Shown here piece after piece: positions 45,001 to 57,030 of a stretch of 64,000 nt of DNA (position 1 is its first letter; every line of letters starts with the position of its first letter). Position numbers and translations under genes: made by a program. The notes beneath the pieces were generated by a model. It saw only the letters and a program-made list of their open reading frames with translations. It searched no databases and was not told where the DNA came from. Source of the stretch: Usnea hakonensis (Eukaryota > Ascomycota > Lecanoromycetes > Lecanorales > Parmeliaceae); NCBI GenBank assembly GCA_013423325.1, contig BLJB01000317.1, positions 62,001 to 126,000 of the forward strand, written 5' to 3'.

Positions 45001-45210
45001 GAGACAGATTATTCCTCTTGTCCAGAGAGTAGGGACTGTAACAAATTCAATGCTTAGTATGAAAGAGGCGCTGAAAATTCAAAAGTCTAGAGTCACAGTC
45101 CGGACTTGCTTGATGAGCATTTTCGTCTTTATTGTCATGGTCCAGGTTTTTTCTTGTTCGGCGGCTTTAAGAGCCAGCGGGGCAACAGGGTCTACAGGTT
45201 TTTCGGGTGA

Positions 45211-45468
45211 CTATTTGTCAGTTTCTTGGCCAGGCCGATTAAGAATACTAGTGAGTCGTAACAGTAGTGTTCCGAAGCTTGCATCATGAAGTTTTTCGTC
45301 TTTATTGTCGTGGTCCTGGTTTTCATCTTGTTTGGTGGCTTTGGGGGCCAGGGGAGCAACAGGGTTAAGGTCCTGAGGTTTCATCGACTCGCTACCTAAG
45401 TCACCATTATCGATGACGGTATGGTCGGTACCAGGCACCAACATGAGTCCAGCCTCGCGCTTCGACAT
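45211..45468 (-). CDS. Unknown ORF with a partly duplicated segment
   Basis: 85-codon frame containing NPVAPLAPKATKQDENQDHD then NKDEKLHD. A second, diverged copy of this DNA lies at 45120-45215. No family recognised. Confidence 0.25.
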   Translation of the reverse strand: MSKREAGLMLVPGTDHTVIDNGDLGSESMKPQDLNPVAPLAPKATKQDENQDHDNKDEKLHDASFGTLLLRLTSILNRPGQETDK

Positions 45469-45480
45469 GAAGCTCGAAAG

Positions 45481-46197
45481 CCGTGCTTATAATCCCAGCT
45501 TGACCAGAGAGCGTCGAAGCAACAGAGGTGAGAAAGTTAGGAGTAAAAGAAGGAGAGAGAAAACATAGACCCCTCCACGTCATTTCCTTCCCATGGTCAG
45601 AAGACAAAAGACTGCGGAAGTCTGTCTTATTGTATTTCGAAGCGATCCTCGTCATAGGTCTTAGCCATGCAAGAACGTCGGTATATGTTGCAATGTTATA
45701 GATGATAGTGGTGAGAGAGGTGGCCAGTCATGTCTTCCAGGTACAAGGAACAAAGTAAGTCATCTCATGTTAAGAGACATACTTCAAATGGTCTCCATCT
45801 CTTCATCGATCCTTGCGTTAAGCAAAATGAATTGAAGACCCGACTACGTCAGAGGCAAATCCCAAAAAAAATACCAGTTTCCGATGTGGGAAATTTTTCT
45901 GAAGTCTTCGGCATCTCGTAAGGCTCACCAGCTTCTCTTTGGATGCTGAATCTTCGGTGGAGATCAAGTTTCTGGGTCTTGCTTCACCACCTCCTTCTCT
46001 TGTTCAAGGGCTTGATCGAGTGTGGTGGCCAAGTCATCAAGCTTCTTTGATCTCTGGGAATGTCGTATGAATAGATTTTAGTTTACCCGCTTTATACAAA
46101 GGTGAACGGGCTCCGTGTCATCACGAATAGGCAGCATCTCATATCCTTCGGCTTAGAGTAAAAACGTCAACGAACTGTTCGCCGTTCACATATACGT
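45481..46197. other. Decayed region, no gene recognised
   Basis: No supported ORF. Sequence between the 45.2 kb ORF and the 46.2 kb repeat ORF; the latter's frame may continue to about 46.13 kb beyond a stop (NGEQFVDVF). Confidence 0.4.
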
Positions 46198-46444
46198 TCT
46201 AGTTGGTAAGGTCTTCTTGTATCTGTGTTGGTACGAAGACGTCTCCGAACTCAATTACGTTCCAATTGGTGAGATCCTCTTGGATCTCTGTTGATACGAG
46301 GACGTCTCCGGACTCAATGTAATATAGATCGTTGAGCAGCTGAGTGCTCGAAGGACGGATATTTGAGTCGGCAATACACCTCTCCAGTGTCGGGTACTTG
46401 AATCGGCAATACTCCTCTCCAGTGTGTACGATGACGTGATCGAA
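46198..46444 (-). pseudogene. Unknown frame with tandem ~21-aa repeat, no ATG
   Basis: An 80-odd codon frame lacking a start codon. It contains EEYCRFKYPTLERCIADSNI, then two repeats, IESGDVLVSTEIQEDLTNWN and IEFGDVFVPTQIQEDLTN, the second ending in TAG where the first has TGG (Trp). The corresponding DNA units are 46264-46322 and 46201-46263. Unknown function; the G-to-A change fits repeat-directed mutation. Confidence 0.4.
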
Positions 46445-49400
46445 ACCCTAGTACGTTAGAAATAAATTTCAATCTTCTTGGAGAAAGACTGTATATACAA
46501 CGATCTCGAATGAGAGAATGATATCAAACCAAATTTTAGTCTTCGAGTCGCGTAGGCATCATGTTGTTAATGAATCAATCCACATTCGCACATCTCCATG
46601 AAATTTTCCAGAAGATATTCGCACTTTATCGAAATCTCAGATCCTCTTCAATTGATGAAGTAAGGATCTGATGGTTGTGTTGATGAGGTCAGGTAGACAA
46701 CAGACTTCAACCTTCATCAGCTGCAGCCGCTGAATGTATGTACATAGAGTGCCATCATGTACTCTCACTAGCATGGATCGTCACGGTGACCCCATTCGAT
46801 GTTCATCGGTATTCTGTCCCCAGGATTGAGGGTCGCCGTGATCACTGCCAGGCGCGTCACGTAGTAGACATGAGAGAGACTCCGTGATCAGGGTTGCACC
46901 ACATAAAAACATTCGAAATCATCCGAGTCTACCCTGAATCTCGTCGATAGATTGAACAGCAGATTCAACAATGCACAACATACGTACCTAAATTCCGCCC
47001 TCTCATTGCTCCTGCGAGCTCTTTCGCCATTCCAGCGTTTCTGTTAACAGCAAGATAAAATTTCCTGATCTCTCGAGAAACTTGCCTTTTAAAGCAAAGA
47101 GGAAATGTCAACGAGCTTCCGTAGTAGGCGTTTGAATTTGCCTTAGCTCTTTGAGACAATTCATCTCATCACGTGCGGCCGCTGAGGTAGCCATGATCCT
47201 GAACGTCGATGGGAGTGTTGGCGGCGCTTCATCAACAAAGGGAGACTGGCCGACAGCTTATAGAAAGTAATAGCGCTGACCCGGCTGCGTCCCAGGGGGT
47301 AAGAAACATGTATCAGTATATACCAGTAATAATCAGTTCCTATTACTTACTCCGCATGCGTCACAATTGGTGACACATGGTAGGATTGCTGGGGCTTCGC
47401 TGGTTTTCAGCCAACCGGCATGGTCGTTATTTCTGCTATATATTAGTATCTACCAGTAGCATCTGATAGTATCCACTTACCCTTTGCAAATAAAGTCTTT
47501 GTATCGAGCACGCGGGTCTGCCATTTGGTCGGAATTTGATTTGGTAGCTATTGGTATGTAATGGTAAATGAAAAAATTGGTAGAAATTGGTATCTATCAA
47601 CTAAAAAAATCCTGAGCTTCCGCACGAGGTAACGTGTTTTCGAGGAGCCATCAGCAACGATACCTGCAACGAGGCCAGGTGACAGTTTCCAAGGACTCAG
47701 TCCTCTCATCAAATACTTCTGTGATAGCCTAACAGGGGAGACTTACAGAAAGGAGCTAAACGCTCGTGATCACTGCTAGGAAACACTCTAGTATGCCATC
47801 GTGGCACTAACAAGGGTTCGGGATCCTTGCTCAACGATGATGAGCCGATCCGGGCGGAAGATGTGGAGGAAGCTTGGAAGAGAAAGTGGCAGCGGTCACC
47901 ATGACCCCTACCTAGCACTTGGTAGGTAAGCTAGAAACGTCGAATCTCTGGGCGTGGGAGTCAGACTCGAGGAATGCTTGTGCCGCCGGTGATGAACAGA
48001 TTACCAAGAATGTTCCCTGCCATCAGGAGACCCTAACGACTCACAAAATCATCCACACAAGTATAATGAACCAAGATGTCAAAGATATCCGTAATGATTA
48101 CCCCCTCCAACCCAGAAAAAAGCCTCGGTGACACTTGAGCCATGTATACACGCCAGTATTCATTGTTGCCATGTCAGCGGCTTGATTTGGAGGGTCTGCA
48201 CATGCTTAGTATGTGGTGAGTTCCTGAGCAAGAAAATACTTACTCGCGTTGTCCTGTGTCGTGGTGTTTACCCGCGACATGCCACACGTATGAAACGTAT
48301 ACTTGACGATCTTTGCCGGAGCTCAGAAGTGCAAATACGCATTGTGCCCATGCTTTCCAGAATTTTTACAAGATCTGTCCTGACCGACACAAATGCTGTA
48401 TCAGCCCTTCCGTATCGACCCGGACATCTGACTATGGAACACAGATCAGTATAAAGTCTAAAACACGGAGAGACATGTGATCTACCGGCAGTCGATTTCT
48501 TTTCGATTATAGGTACTTTTGTGTTGTTGATGTAGGAGTGGTAATGAAGAGAGGTAAGAACAACTCAAATCTCAGCGGGAACCTTAGCTTAGTTCTCCAC
48601 CCGTGCCTCAAAGCACTCATCCCCACTCCCTTCCCTCCTCCTCTTTCCCAATAACCCGAACAAGCCACCAGCTTCTTACCACCTCCTCAACAGGACTACC
48701 GGCACCACATTCCAAAACCCCACAGACCCATCCAAGTGCATATAGATGGACAGCACGCTCGAGTTCATCGACCTCCCGCCGATCAGCACCCTATTTTCTC
48801 TAGTCATACCTAACAATCACCAACCCATATTCTTCAATAGCATCTGCGTCTCAGGAGTCAGGAAATGCTCTATCTTCGAACACTGCGTGATGACGGCAAG
48901 GAGATTTGTCGACGTTGTGTTGTATTGTGTTGTGTTTTTGTTGGAGGATATAGATGAGCGGAAGATAAGGTGAGGTAAGGTGAGGTAAGGTGCGTCTAGC
49001 ATACCTCAAGATCTGGGCTAGACGTGAATGATGAAGTATTGCTGGGTCGTAGGGTAGGCGCTCTGGGCATTTTCTCTGATGGCATCTATGGGAGTATTGG
49101 ATGTTAGAATTAGTAATCCGATGACCCCCATGCGGGATGGAAGCGTGTCCCAATCCGCCAACTCAGTCGATGAGAAAGAGAGAGAAAATTTGAGATTTAG
49201 CAATGAACGAAAGACAAGGAAAGCCCCCCTCCGCACTCTCGATTTGCCAGTGTCATCCTGTCTTGTGACAGACACACATCCCTGCTTTTCGAAGCTGCAG
49301 TTCCAACGATATCAATCCAGGTATCGTTATAAAATATAGATATTTATAAATCATCCCTGCAATCATCTTTAGTCTTATCCCACCAATCAAGAAGATAAAT

Positions 49401-51615
49401 CATCGGCCAGTATTGTCTCAGCAAGCAGGGTAGCGAAGCCCATACCATCAACGCTGGGACCATGTGCTCTGGGTAGCACATCCTCGTCCCATCAGCCTCA
49501 ATCCTCCAAGCAAAGAAAAGGGGAAGGGCAAACTAACCTCCATCTCAATACCCTCACATCCTTTGCATTGCCGTGATCTGAGTCCTTCACTTCCGTATCC
49601 GAGACCGGCACTGCCACACACACGCAAGGGTATCAAGGACCAAGACACCGTAGCTCGACTCGATTCGATTCAGTACTCATTGTGTTGAGCTTTCTCCGCT
49701 GCCTAGGTGGGAGTCTGAAAAACCCAGTAGCAAAAGCATGACCAATAGTATTGTCTCTCCGGATATCCGTACGATGATGGATGGGCCTTGGAGGCTCCTT
49801 GTCATTCTTGTTGTGTCTAGTTGAGGGATGTATAGTAGTGGTCAAGGATGACAAAAGATTGAGTTGTTCAGAGACGAGATCGCAAAGTCTTGTATGCCTT
49901 GATGAAAAATTCACTACCGAGCTCTGGAGAGTGAATGCACTGCAAATCATAAAGCATTCATCTATGCACTGCAAAAAGATGCAAAAGGCGTATGTATCCG
50001 TAGAAAAGGAGAGCAAGAGTAGAAGATCTATGAGATGTGAGCACTTGCGAAAGCGGATAGGTTCTGAAGTTCAGTAAGGAGTAAAGGTCGCGGTCACTGC
50101 TCACTGCACTGCTGCTGCTCTCCACATGATCCCAAGAACCGGTAAAAGATCAGCTTCCCCACGGGCGAGCCACCAGCGCCAGGAGCGTGCTATCAGTAGA
50201 GCTGATGCCACCGAGTTGCTCGAGGCATGGTAGGTTCCTAGTGAGGACCTTGTCTGTGCAATATAAGCTTCGAAAAAAGCACTATGAAAAATGTAAGCAC
50301 TTCCTTCACTGAAAGAATGACAGTCTCTAAGACGTCATATGAGTTACTTACCAAGTCCTCTTTCCCCGCTCAAGACGGTCGACCATTCGTTGATTCAAGA
50401 TGTTGTTACCTCATCCTTCCTACACAGACAGGCTCATCATCATAAAGTTCTTCAGCACACACCGCCGTCAGAGGGGAAAGAGTGGAGCAGTACAAACCAA
50501 ATGATGGATGTTGATGCATGAACAGCACCCGTGACGCGGTCATAGTGGATGGAAGATGAAAAGGTGGAAGCGGGCAGGCTGGCGGGTGACATTGTGAATC
50601 ACGATGAACGTGTGAATGGAAATCGGAGGAAGAAATGCAATTTCGTACTGTGAATCCCCAGTGAAAGCTGTGACTTGGACGAGGACCTTGATCCAAGAAC
50701 GAGAAGCGATAGTCAATGGCATCTTCAAGTGCGGCTGAGCTAGTTGTAGTTGCGCAGGCGCTCTCCATGGAGCACTAGTAGTCGGTCTTTGCAACTATAC
50801 GTATGAGCTCGTTTGTGTTTTGAAATTCCATATGGATGATAGGGAAATTGAAGGAGGAGAAAAATCGTGGCCAAGGTCGCCTTATTAATTTCTTGCTAAG
50901 GCCTCTCACAAAAGATGATTGGCCAAAGCGCTGCCACCATAGTGTACGTGCGGTTGCCATTGACAAGATAGGATATTCTTGGGCTGGGTCAAGAGGATCC
51001 ATGATGGTAGTGTAGCTCAAGGAGATGAGAGCGCATCGGAGAAAAGATTTACATAGTTGAAAAGGGAAGCAAGATAGCGCATTCACTCTTCACCAATGAG
51101 CCTGACATTGTACAGCTTGAAATTTCACCGGTGAGCTGCGAGTACTATCGTTGAACAGACAATTCAGACCAGGCAAACAAAGATGACACGCTGTAAAAGG
51201 AAGACAGCAGTGCGGCACCAGCGAAGTAGGTCCATCCATTCCTTGTCAACATTAAGACAGCAACTCTTCAATAGCTGAAGTGTAATAAAATCACATTTAT
51301 AACAGTAAGAGGAGATGGCTTGGCGCTTCATGTGAATGCGTTAGCTTATTGAATTTTGCTGCCTTCACATCCGCAACTTTCATATCTCATCTCAACTTGC
51401 CCCAAATCATCTTCACCAACCACCAGAGCTTCGACAATCCTTTTTTAGCTTTAGCACTAGACATCTATCTCATCAATACAATACCTTTGCCACTCACTCT
51501 TCCATCAATATCGGAGATTCAGCCCTAGAATTCGCCCTTAGCATCCAAGAAGATATCTCCACTCTTACAAACCTCATCTCATTAAGCCGCCGTACTTTCA
51601 TGGACCACATCAGCT
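46445..51615. other. Gene-poor region
   Basis: Short ORFs only. At 47290-47610 the motif TACCAGTA or ATTGGTA recurs many times in AT-rich DNA. At 46965-47159 a minus ORF (MSQRAKANSNAYYGSS) is open but unrecognised. At 48968-48991 GGTAAGGTGA repeats head to tail. I see no supportable gene here. Confidence 0.45.
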
Positions 51616-52118
51616 ATGGCACCCTCGGAACAAACTATCAAGGGAGTCAGAATCAGCTGTGAGGGCGACATTCAGTTTCTGGGAACTGCAAGATTCACCC
51701 CAGTCGATCTCTCGCGCCTCCAGACTCTGCTTGGAAGGATAGCGGAGAATGAGGGATTTTTGTCAACCAGGCAGTGACGTTCCTCTTCAGGGCCAGGGAT
51801 ATGGATCCGCAGCGGGATGACTTCGGCTGGGCTCCGCACGAGTGGGCTTACTCAGTGGGATCCGTCTTGCTCGGTCGGGCCGACGGCAAAGAGATGACGC
51901 CGCAGCAGGTGGAAGCGCTCTGCTATTACAGCTCGGAGCAAACTACAGACATGTTTCAAGATGCGTCGGAGCATGAAGGCATGACTGGATCGAAGGAAGA
52001 ATTGGTGAAATGGGCAGCTCTTTTCAATCCTGAGACTTTTCGGACCTTCTTTGCAGATTTCAAGTGCAAGAAGACGGAGAAGGATGCGAGTTGGGCGAGA
52101 GCGGTATCGCCCATCTAG
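51616..52118 (+). pseudogene. Hypothetical protein, one-base frameshift in a T run
   Basis: ATG 51616 opens MAPSEQTIKGVRISCEGDIQ; this frame reaches a TGA at 51775. The next frame, open from 51753 to 52118, continues with VNQAVTFLFRARDMDPQRDD and ends WARAVSPI. The two read as one protein of about 167 aa if the T5 run at 51757-51761 had one more T. So this is a sequencing or assembly error or a fresh pseudogene. The protein is acidic, soluble, with EEALCYYSSEQ-like helices; no family recognised. Confidence 0.5.
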
Positions 52119-53401
52119 CGCTTAGTCAAGGTCCGAATTCGGAAGGAGAGAATTGGCTGGAGAGGTGGTGATGCGGAGAAAGGGGTGGCTGCATGCAAGG
52201 GTCTTGCTGTTCGGGCATGATTATTATCATGAAAGCAATGGAAGACATGAGACACGGGACACAGATGGAGAAGTGGGGTGCTTATGGTAAGGATAATATG
52301 TGCCTCTGCAGTAGCCGTCAACTTTACAACATAAAGTTGCAGTCAAATGCAAGACAAGACAAGACAAGACAAGACGAGACAAGACAAGACAACCACTGGA
52401 CCGAGCTTATCTTTTAATTACAACAATGAGAGATGGAGATAGGATCTAAGGATAGAGCGAAGTGCAAAAACAGGAAATGATGAACAATTGTCATCTTTTT
52501 TTCCATCTTTTTCTTACTGCAACATATCTCCACCATATAATAATGAGCTATTGACCAGCTGGCTAGTTGGAGATGCTCGGGCCGAGGGGAATACAATGGG
52601 TACGTACCAACTACTAATATAATTATACGGTCAAGATGACATGGACTACAATATCTGGAGTCACAGTAGATCTATGATTGTAACAGTGGTGATTCACAAT
52701 GTGATGCCACGTTGGAGATTTCAAAATAATCTCCGTGAAAGGTGGTGGTGATTTAAGTACCGTAGGTATCAATGATCAGGCTATCACCATCATCTCGAAG
52801 TGCCGAGACCCCCGAAGGCCGATCATTTTCATTTTGGTAGTCTACAGAAGAGAAGGAAAAAGGTGCCTTAATAATTAAGGTGATGACCCCACGGAGACTC
52901 GCGAGTTAATTAAGCCCCGCGCTCATTAGTCATCATCGAATGCGGTCATAGTAGCGAGAATGTTGACATGTGGGATATGTAGAATGACGTGACTTGATTG
53001 AAATTGCAATGAATTAAAGATCTCATATAATCTCATTTATCTCATTTACCACTACTTCTTTGTCGATCATGATCATGCCCCCCATCGCCCCTGTCAGATT
53101 GTGCGAAAGGCCGAACGGATATCTTCGCCAATGCACATATGCACTCCTTCTGCAACCAGATGCTGTCATCCCGGCTACGAAAAAAGAAAAAAAAAGAAAG
53201 ATAAAAAATCACTCATTGACATTTAACTCTCTGACCGACCAATCCTACGACTCCTCTTCTTCTTTTCCTTCTTCTTCCCCCTCTTTTCCTCTCCTTTTCC
53301 TCTTTCTCTTTTCATGACATTTTGAAAGCTTCACTCGCGCACAGACTTTGATATTGCCACGAACAACCGAGGTACTGTGATCATCGGCTAACCTTCCCCT
53401 C
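52119..53401. other. Intergenic region
   Basis: No gene. Contains the AGACA microsatellite and, next to the transporter start, a long pyrimidine tract (about 53250-53315), typical of fungal promoters or 5' UTRs. Confidence 0.55.
52351..52392. repeat. AAGAC microsatellite
   Basis: About eight 5-bp AAGAC units, one with a G for A change. Confidence 0.9.
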
Positions 53402-55568
53402 ATGGCACCCAGCCCGAGCTTCAACTTTGACTTGGACACTCTCCCCACCACACGATCCTCGCGCATCATCGAAGATGATGCCCCTCAGCGAGACAGCATC
53501 GATTTACCGCTGGAGGATGCCGACGACCAAGTACCAGAAGCCGTCCCCAATGTCGGCCCCGGTCCACCCGTGGGCAGGCGCCGTCATTCCAAACGACACA
53601 GCAACGGCAAACGCTTCAGTGGCTCGAAGCGATTCAGTGGCATCAGATATAGTGGCAGCAGCGACACCATTGAAAACTCCGAGCTTGTCGATTACTTGAT
53701 CGCCCATAGTGAACCACCGCCCTCCATACCAGATCGAGAACCACCACCAGTGCATTTCGCCGGCCACGCTCATAGAGAACCCACCCCTCCGCACTTCAGC
53801 AGCTTCAGCCATAGGGAACCACCCCCGTCGCACCTCGGCAGCTTCAGCAATCGAGAATCACCCCACACGCTCCTCGGGAGTTTCAGCCACCGGGAACAAT
53901 CCGCACCACATTTCGGCAGCTTCAACCGTGAGAACGGCGGCGTATACCAGCATCTAGGCACTCAACAACCCGAGCCGGCCGACCAAAACAGCCATTACTC
54001 TCGTTCCTCCTCATCTCATGACTTGGAGAAGGGGTCAAGAGGTGGATCAAGAGGGTCGAAAAAGCCCACGCCTCAAGGCAGCCAAAATGGCGAGGCTCCA
54101 AAACCAGTACAATGGGAGAACAACGTGGTCGGATTTGACGGGCCGGCCGACCCCCTGAACCCACAGAACTGGCCCAAGTCCAAAAAGTACATCATCACAA
54201 GCTTCTATTCCAGCATGACCTTTTGCTGCACATTCGCCAGCAGCATCTTCAGTACGGCCACCGCGGTCACAGCCAAACAATACCATGTGTCAAACGAGGT
54301 CATGACACTGGGTACGAGCCTCTTCGTCATGGTAAGTGACCACGCCCAGCATCATCCGTTTCAAGCGCTGACAGCAAGACTAGGGGTTCGCCGTCGGCCC
54401 CATAATATGGGGCCCTCTCTCAGAGCTCTACGGTCGGAAGCCTCCTCTCTTCGCCGGATTCTTTATTCTCGCCGTCTTCCAAGTGCCCGTCGCAGTGGCC
54501 CAAAACATTGAAACAATCATGCTGTGTCGATTTTTCGGCGGCGTCTTCGGGTCTGCACCTTTGGCAATCATAGGAGGAACGCTGGCGGACTTTTGGGGTC
54601 CGGTCGAAAGAGGATTCGCGCTTGGGGTGTTTTCGGCCGCGACGTTCATTGGACCAGTGGCAGGACCCATTGTCGGTAGCTTCATCACCGAAAGCTACCT
54701 GGGATGGCGGTGGACCGCCTGGATCACCCTGATCATGTGCGTCTTCTTCGGAGGCGTCTCCTGGTTCGTATGCAGCGAATCTTACACACCTGTGCTGCTG
54801 CAAAACAAGGCCCACAAGATACGTTTCGAGACGAAGAATTGGGCCATCCATGCACCGGCAGACGAAGCCGACTTCAACATGAAGATATTGGTTGATAAGT
54901 ATCTTCTCCGTCCTTTCGTCATGATGGCAATGGAGCCCATTCTTGTCTTGGTGACCTTTTACATGGCTTTCATCTACGGGATTCTCTACCTCTTCTTCGA
55001 AGCGTATCCAATCGCATTCCAAGAAGTCCGAGGTTGGAGCCCAGGTCTCGCTTCACTACCCTTCCTCGGCATCACCATTGGCGTCATCGTCGGCGTCGCC
55101 ATCATCGTGTACAATTCCAACACCAGATTCAGGCGGATGATGGAAGCCAATGGCGGAAGGCCCGTTCCCGAGGAGAGGCTGGTCCCCATGATACCCGGAG
55201 CGTTTATCCTCCCAGTCGGCCTTTTCTGGTTCGCATGGACATCAAACAAAAATATCCCTTGGGCTCCGCAGGTCATCGCTGGCATACCAATCGGGATGGG
55301 CGTCCTGCTGATTTTCTTGCAAGGGCTGAGCTACATCATCGATGTCTACCTGATGCACGCCAACAGCGCCATCGCCGCCAACACTTTAATACGATCATTC
55401 GCCGGCGCAGGGTTCCCGCTCTTCGCCACCGCCTTGTACCACACGTTAGGGGTCCCGTGGGCGACCAGTCTGCTAGGGTTCTTGACCGTGGCGTTCATAC
55501 CGGTGCCTATCCTGTTCTTCATCTATGGGAAGAAGCTCCGGGGACTCAGTAAATACAGTCCCTACTAG
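53402..55568 (+). CDS. DHA1-type MFS exporter with repeated cytosolic N-terminus
   Basis: Drug:H+ antiporter-1 family plasma-membrane exporter (polyamine/multidrug group). Exons 53402-54331 and 54384-55568 with a GTAAGT..CTAG intron; 704 aa. Residues 1-255 are hydrophilic: acidic start, basic Ser-rich patch (KRFSGSKRFSGIRYSG), then about five units of the form (H/N)RE(P/S)..P.(H/L)..GSFS at residues 111-176. PADPLNPQNWP then introduces TM1, as in this family. In the membrane part: the antiporter motif A variant GPLSELYGRKPP, CRFFGGVFGSAPLAIIGGTL (TM4 region), ERGFALGVFSAATFIGPVAG(P) of motif C, and GWRWTAWI. Substrate not predictable. Length is greater than the usual 480-600 aa because of the N-terminal extension. 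Confidence 0.92.
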
Positions 55569-57030
55569 TCCCCGTGAGGGACATGGTCACACTTATATAG
55601 CATCACACTGGCGTTTTGAGCGCTGCATAGCCGGTAGTTTAGCAGTACGTACGTAGCTAATAAATGTGTCATGCTACACCCATTACGATTTTGCTACTTC
55701 TGCAGACGCTTTCCATCTGATACCTTACAGTACCAAGCCTACATTTCCCTTATCCCAAACTCCACAAAAGTAAAATATCCCCCTTCCCCCTTCCACCTTC
55801 CCCCCCAATCCCCCTACCACTCTCAGTCCCCAATTCCAATTCCATCCAATTCCATCCAGGTGGTCTGCTCGAGTCCAGTCTCATTTTTTTTTTCTTTTTC
55901 TTTTTCTTTTTTTGGGACTCCGAACGAACCATCTCTAAGTCTGTTGCGACGTCTTGGGGAGGGGGGTCCAGAGCGAAGGAAGGAAGGTAAGTTAGGGTAG
56001 GATAGGGGGGGGAATGGGCTGTGGGTGGGCAGTGCTGGTGCTGGGGGGGGAAACACTTTGTTTAGTCAATCAAGCAAATATACATCTGAATACCAAGACA
56101 GCAGACAGCCAGTGCTCCAAGTGCCGGGGGGAGGGGGGGGGGGGAAACGACCTTCGCATTCCCCCCCCCCCCCCCCCCCCCCCCCCCCCNNAAACCCCCC
56201 TCCCCCTCCCCCCCCCCCCCCCCCACCCGTAAAGTAAAAAGGAGAGCAAATCCCAATCTTTCAATCCATCCCACCATCCTCTCCTCTCCACCTTTACACT
56301 ATATACTCTCACTCGAAGCAATCCCAGACCTCTACAGCGAGCGAGAACGGCTTCCTTTTTCCAGGACAGGGCGTTCGTTCACACGATAGCGCCATCCACG
56401 ACGTCTTCCATGAACAAACAGTGTGCCAACCCTTTTCAAATACAACGAAGAAAGAAAGAAAGACTAGTTACCGTTCAAACGGATGGATGGGGCTTTCCTA
56501 CTCCCAAAATGCGCCATTTGTACGATAAGATCGGGGTTCGTAACGGCGCCAGCTTGAGAAGTGGTCGTTAGCCGAGTGATGGTAAAGTGCGAATAGAGTG
56601 AGTGGTGATGATATATTGACGGCGGTACCAGCATCGAAGAGCTTGGGGGTTTTTTGTTGCCTGTGGTAGTGATGAGCAGTGCGATATCGATCAGCGACCT
56701 CTGCCATACAATGCGCGACTCAATTCGTAGGCGTTCGTTCCTCGTTCGAGATGTACGAGTACAAAGGCAGTTTGTACGGTGTAGCTCGGGATCTCGAGGC
56801 AAGACCGATGAATGCGGTGCCGCTGTCGAAAGCACAACAAGGTGATGGAGGCATGGCATGCTAAATTGATGGAAGAACCTGCATGATTGATATCGGATAT
56901 GCGGCGAGGGTTTTCTTTATTAGCCAGGCATGCGGTTTCTCATCGTCTCGAGAGGGAAGAATGGTCATCGACGCTATACACATGAATCGCAGCGTCCAGT
57001 AATGGAACCACAATCTTAAAAAGTGTCGTT
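55569..57030. other. Intergenic region with homopolymer blocks
   Basis: No gene recognised. T-rich tract (CTTTTT units, about 55886-55912), G-rich runs and the C29/NN block listed separately. Confidence 0.55.
56126..56224. repeat. G-run / C-run block with two undetermined bases
   Basis: G6, then G12 (56133-56144), 16 bases on a run of 29 C (56161-56189), NN (56190-56191), AAA, and further C runs. G-run followed by C-run on one strand can fold back; the Ns suggest the sequencing failed there, so the true length is unknown. Confidence 0.95.

Noticed and set aside
48603..48973. Two overlapping plus ORFs (Ser/Thr/Pro-rich and MDSTLEFIDLPP)
   Set aside because: No signal peptide, splice pattern or family; left as unsupported.
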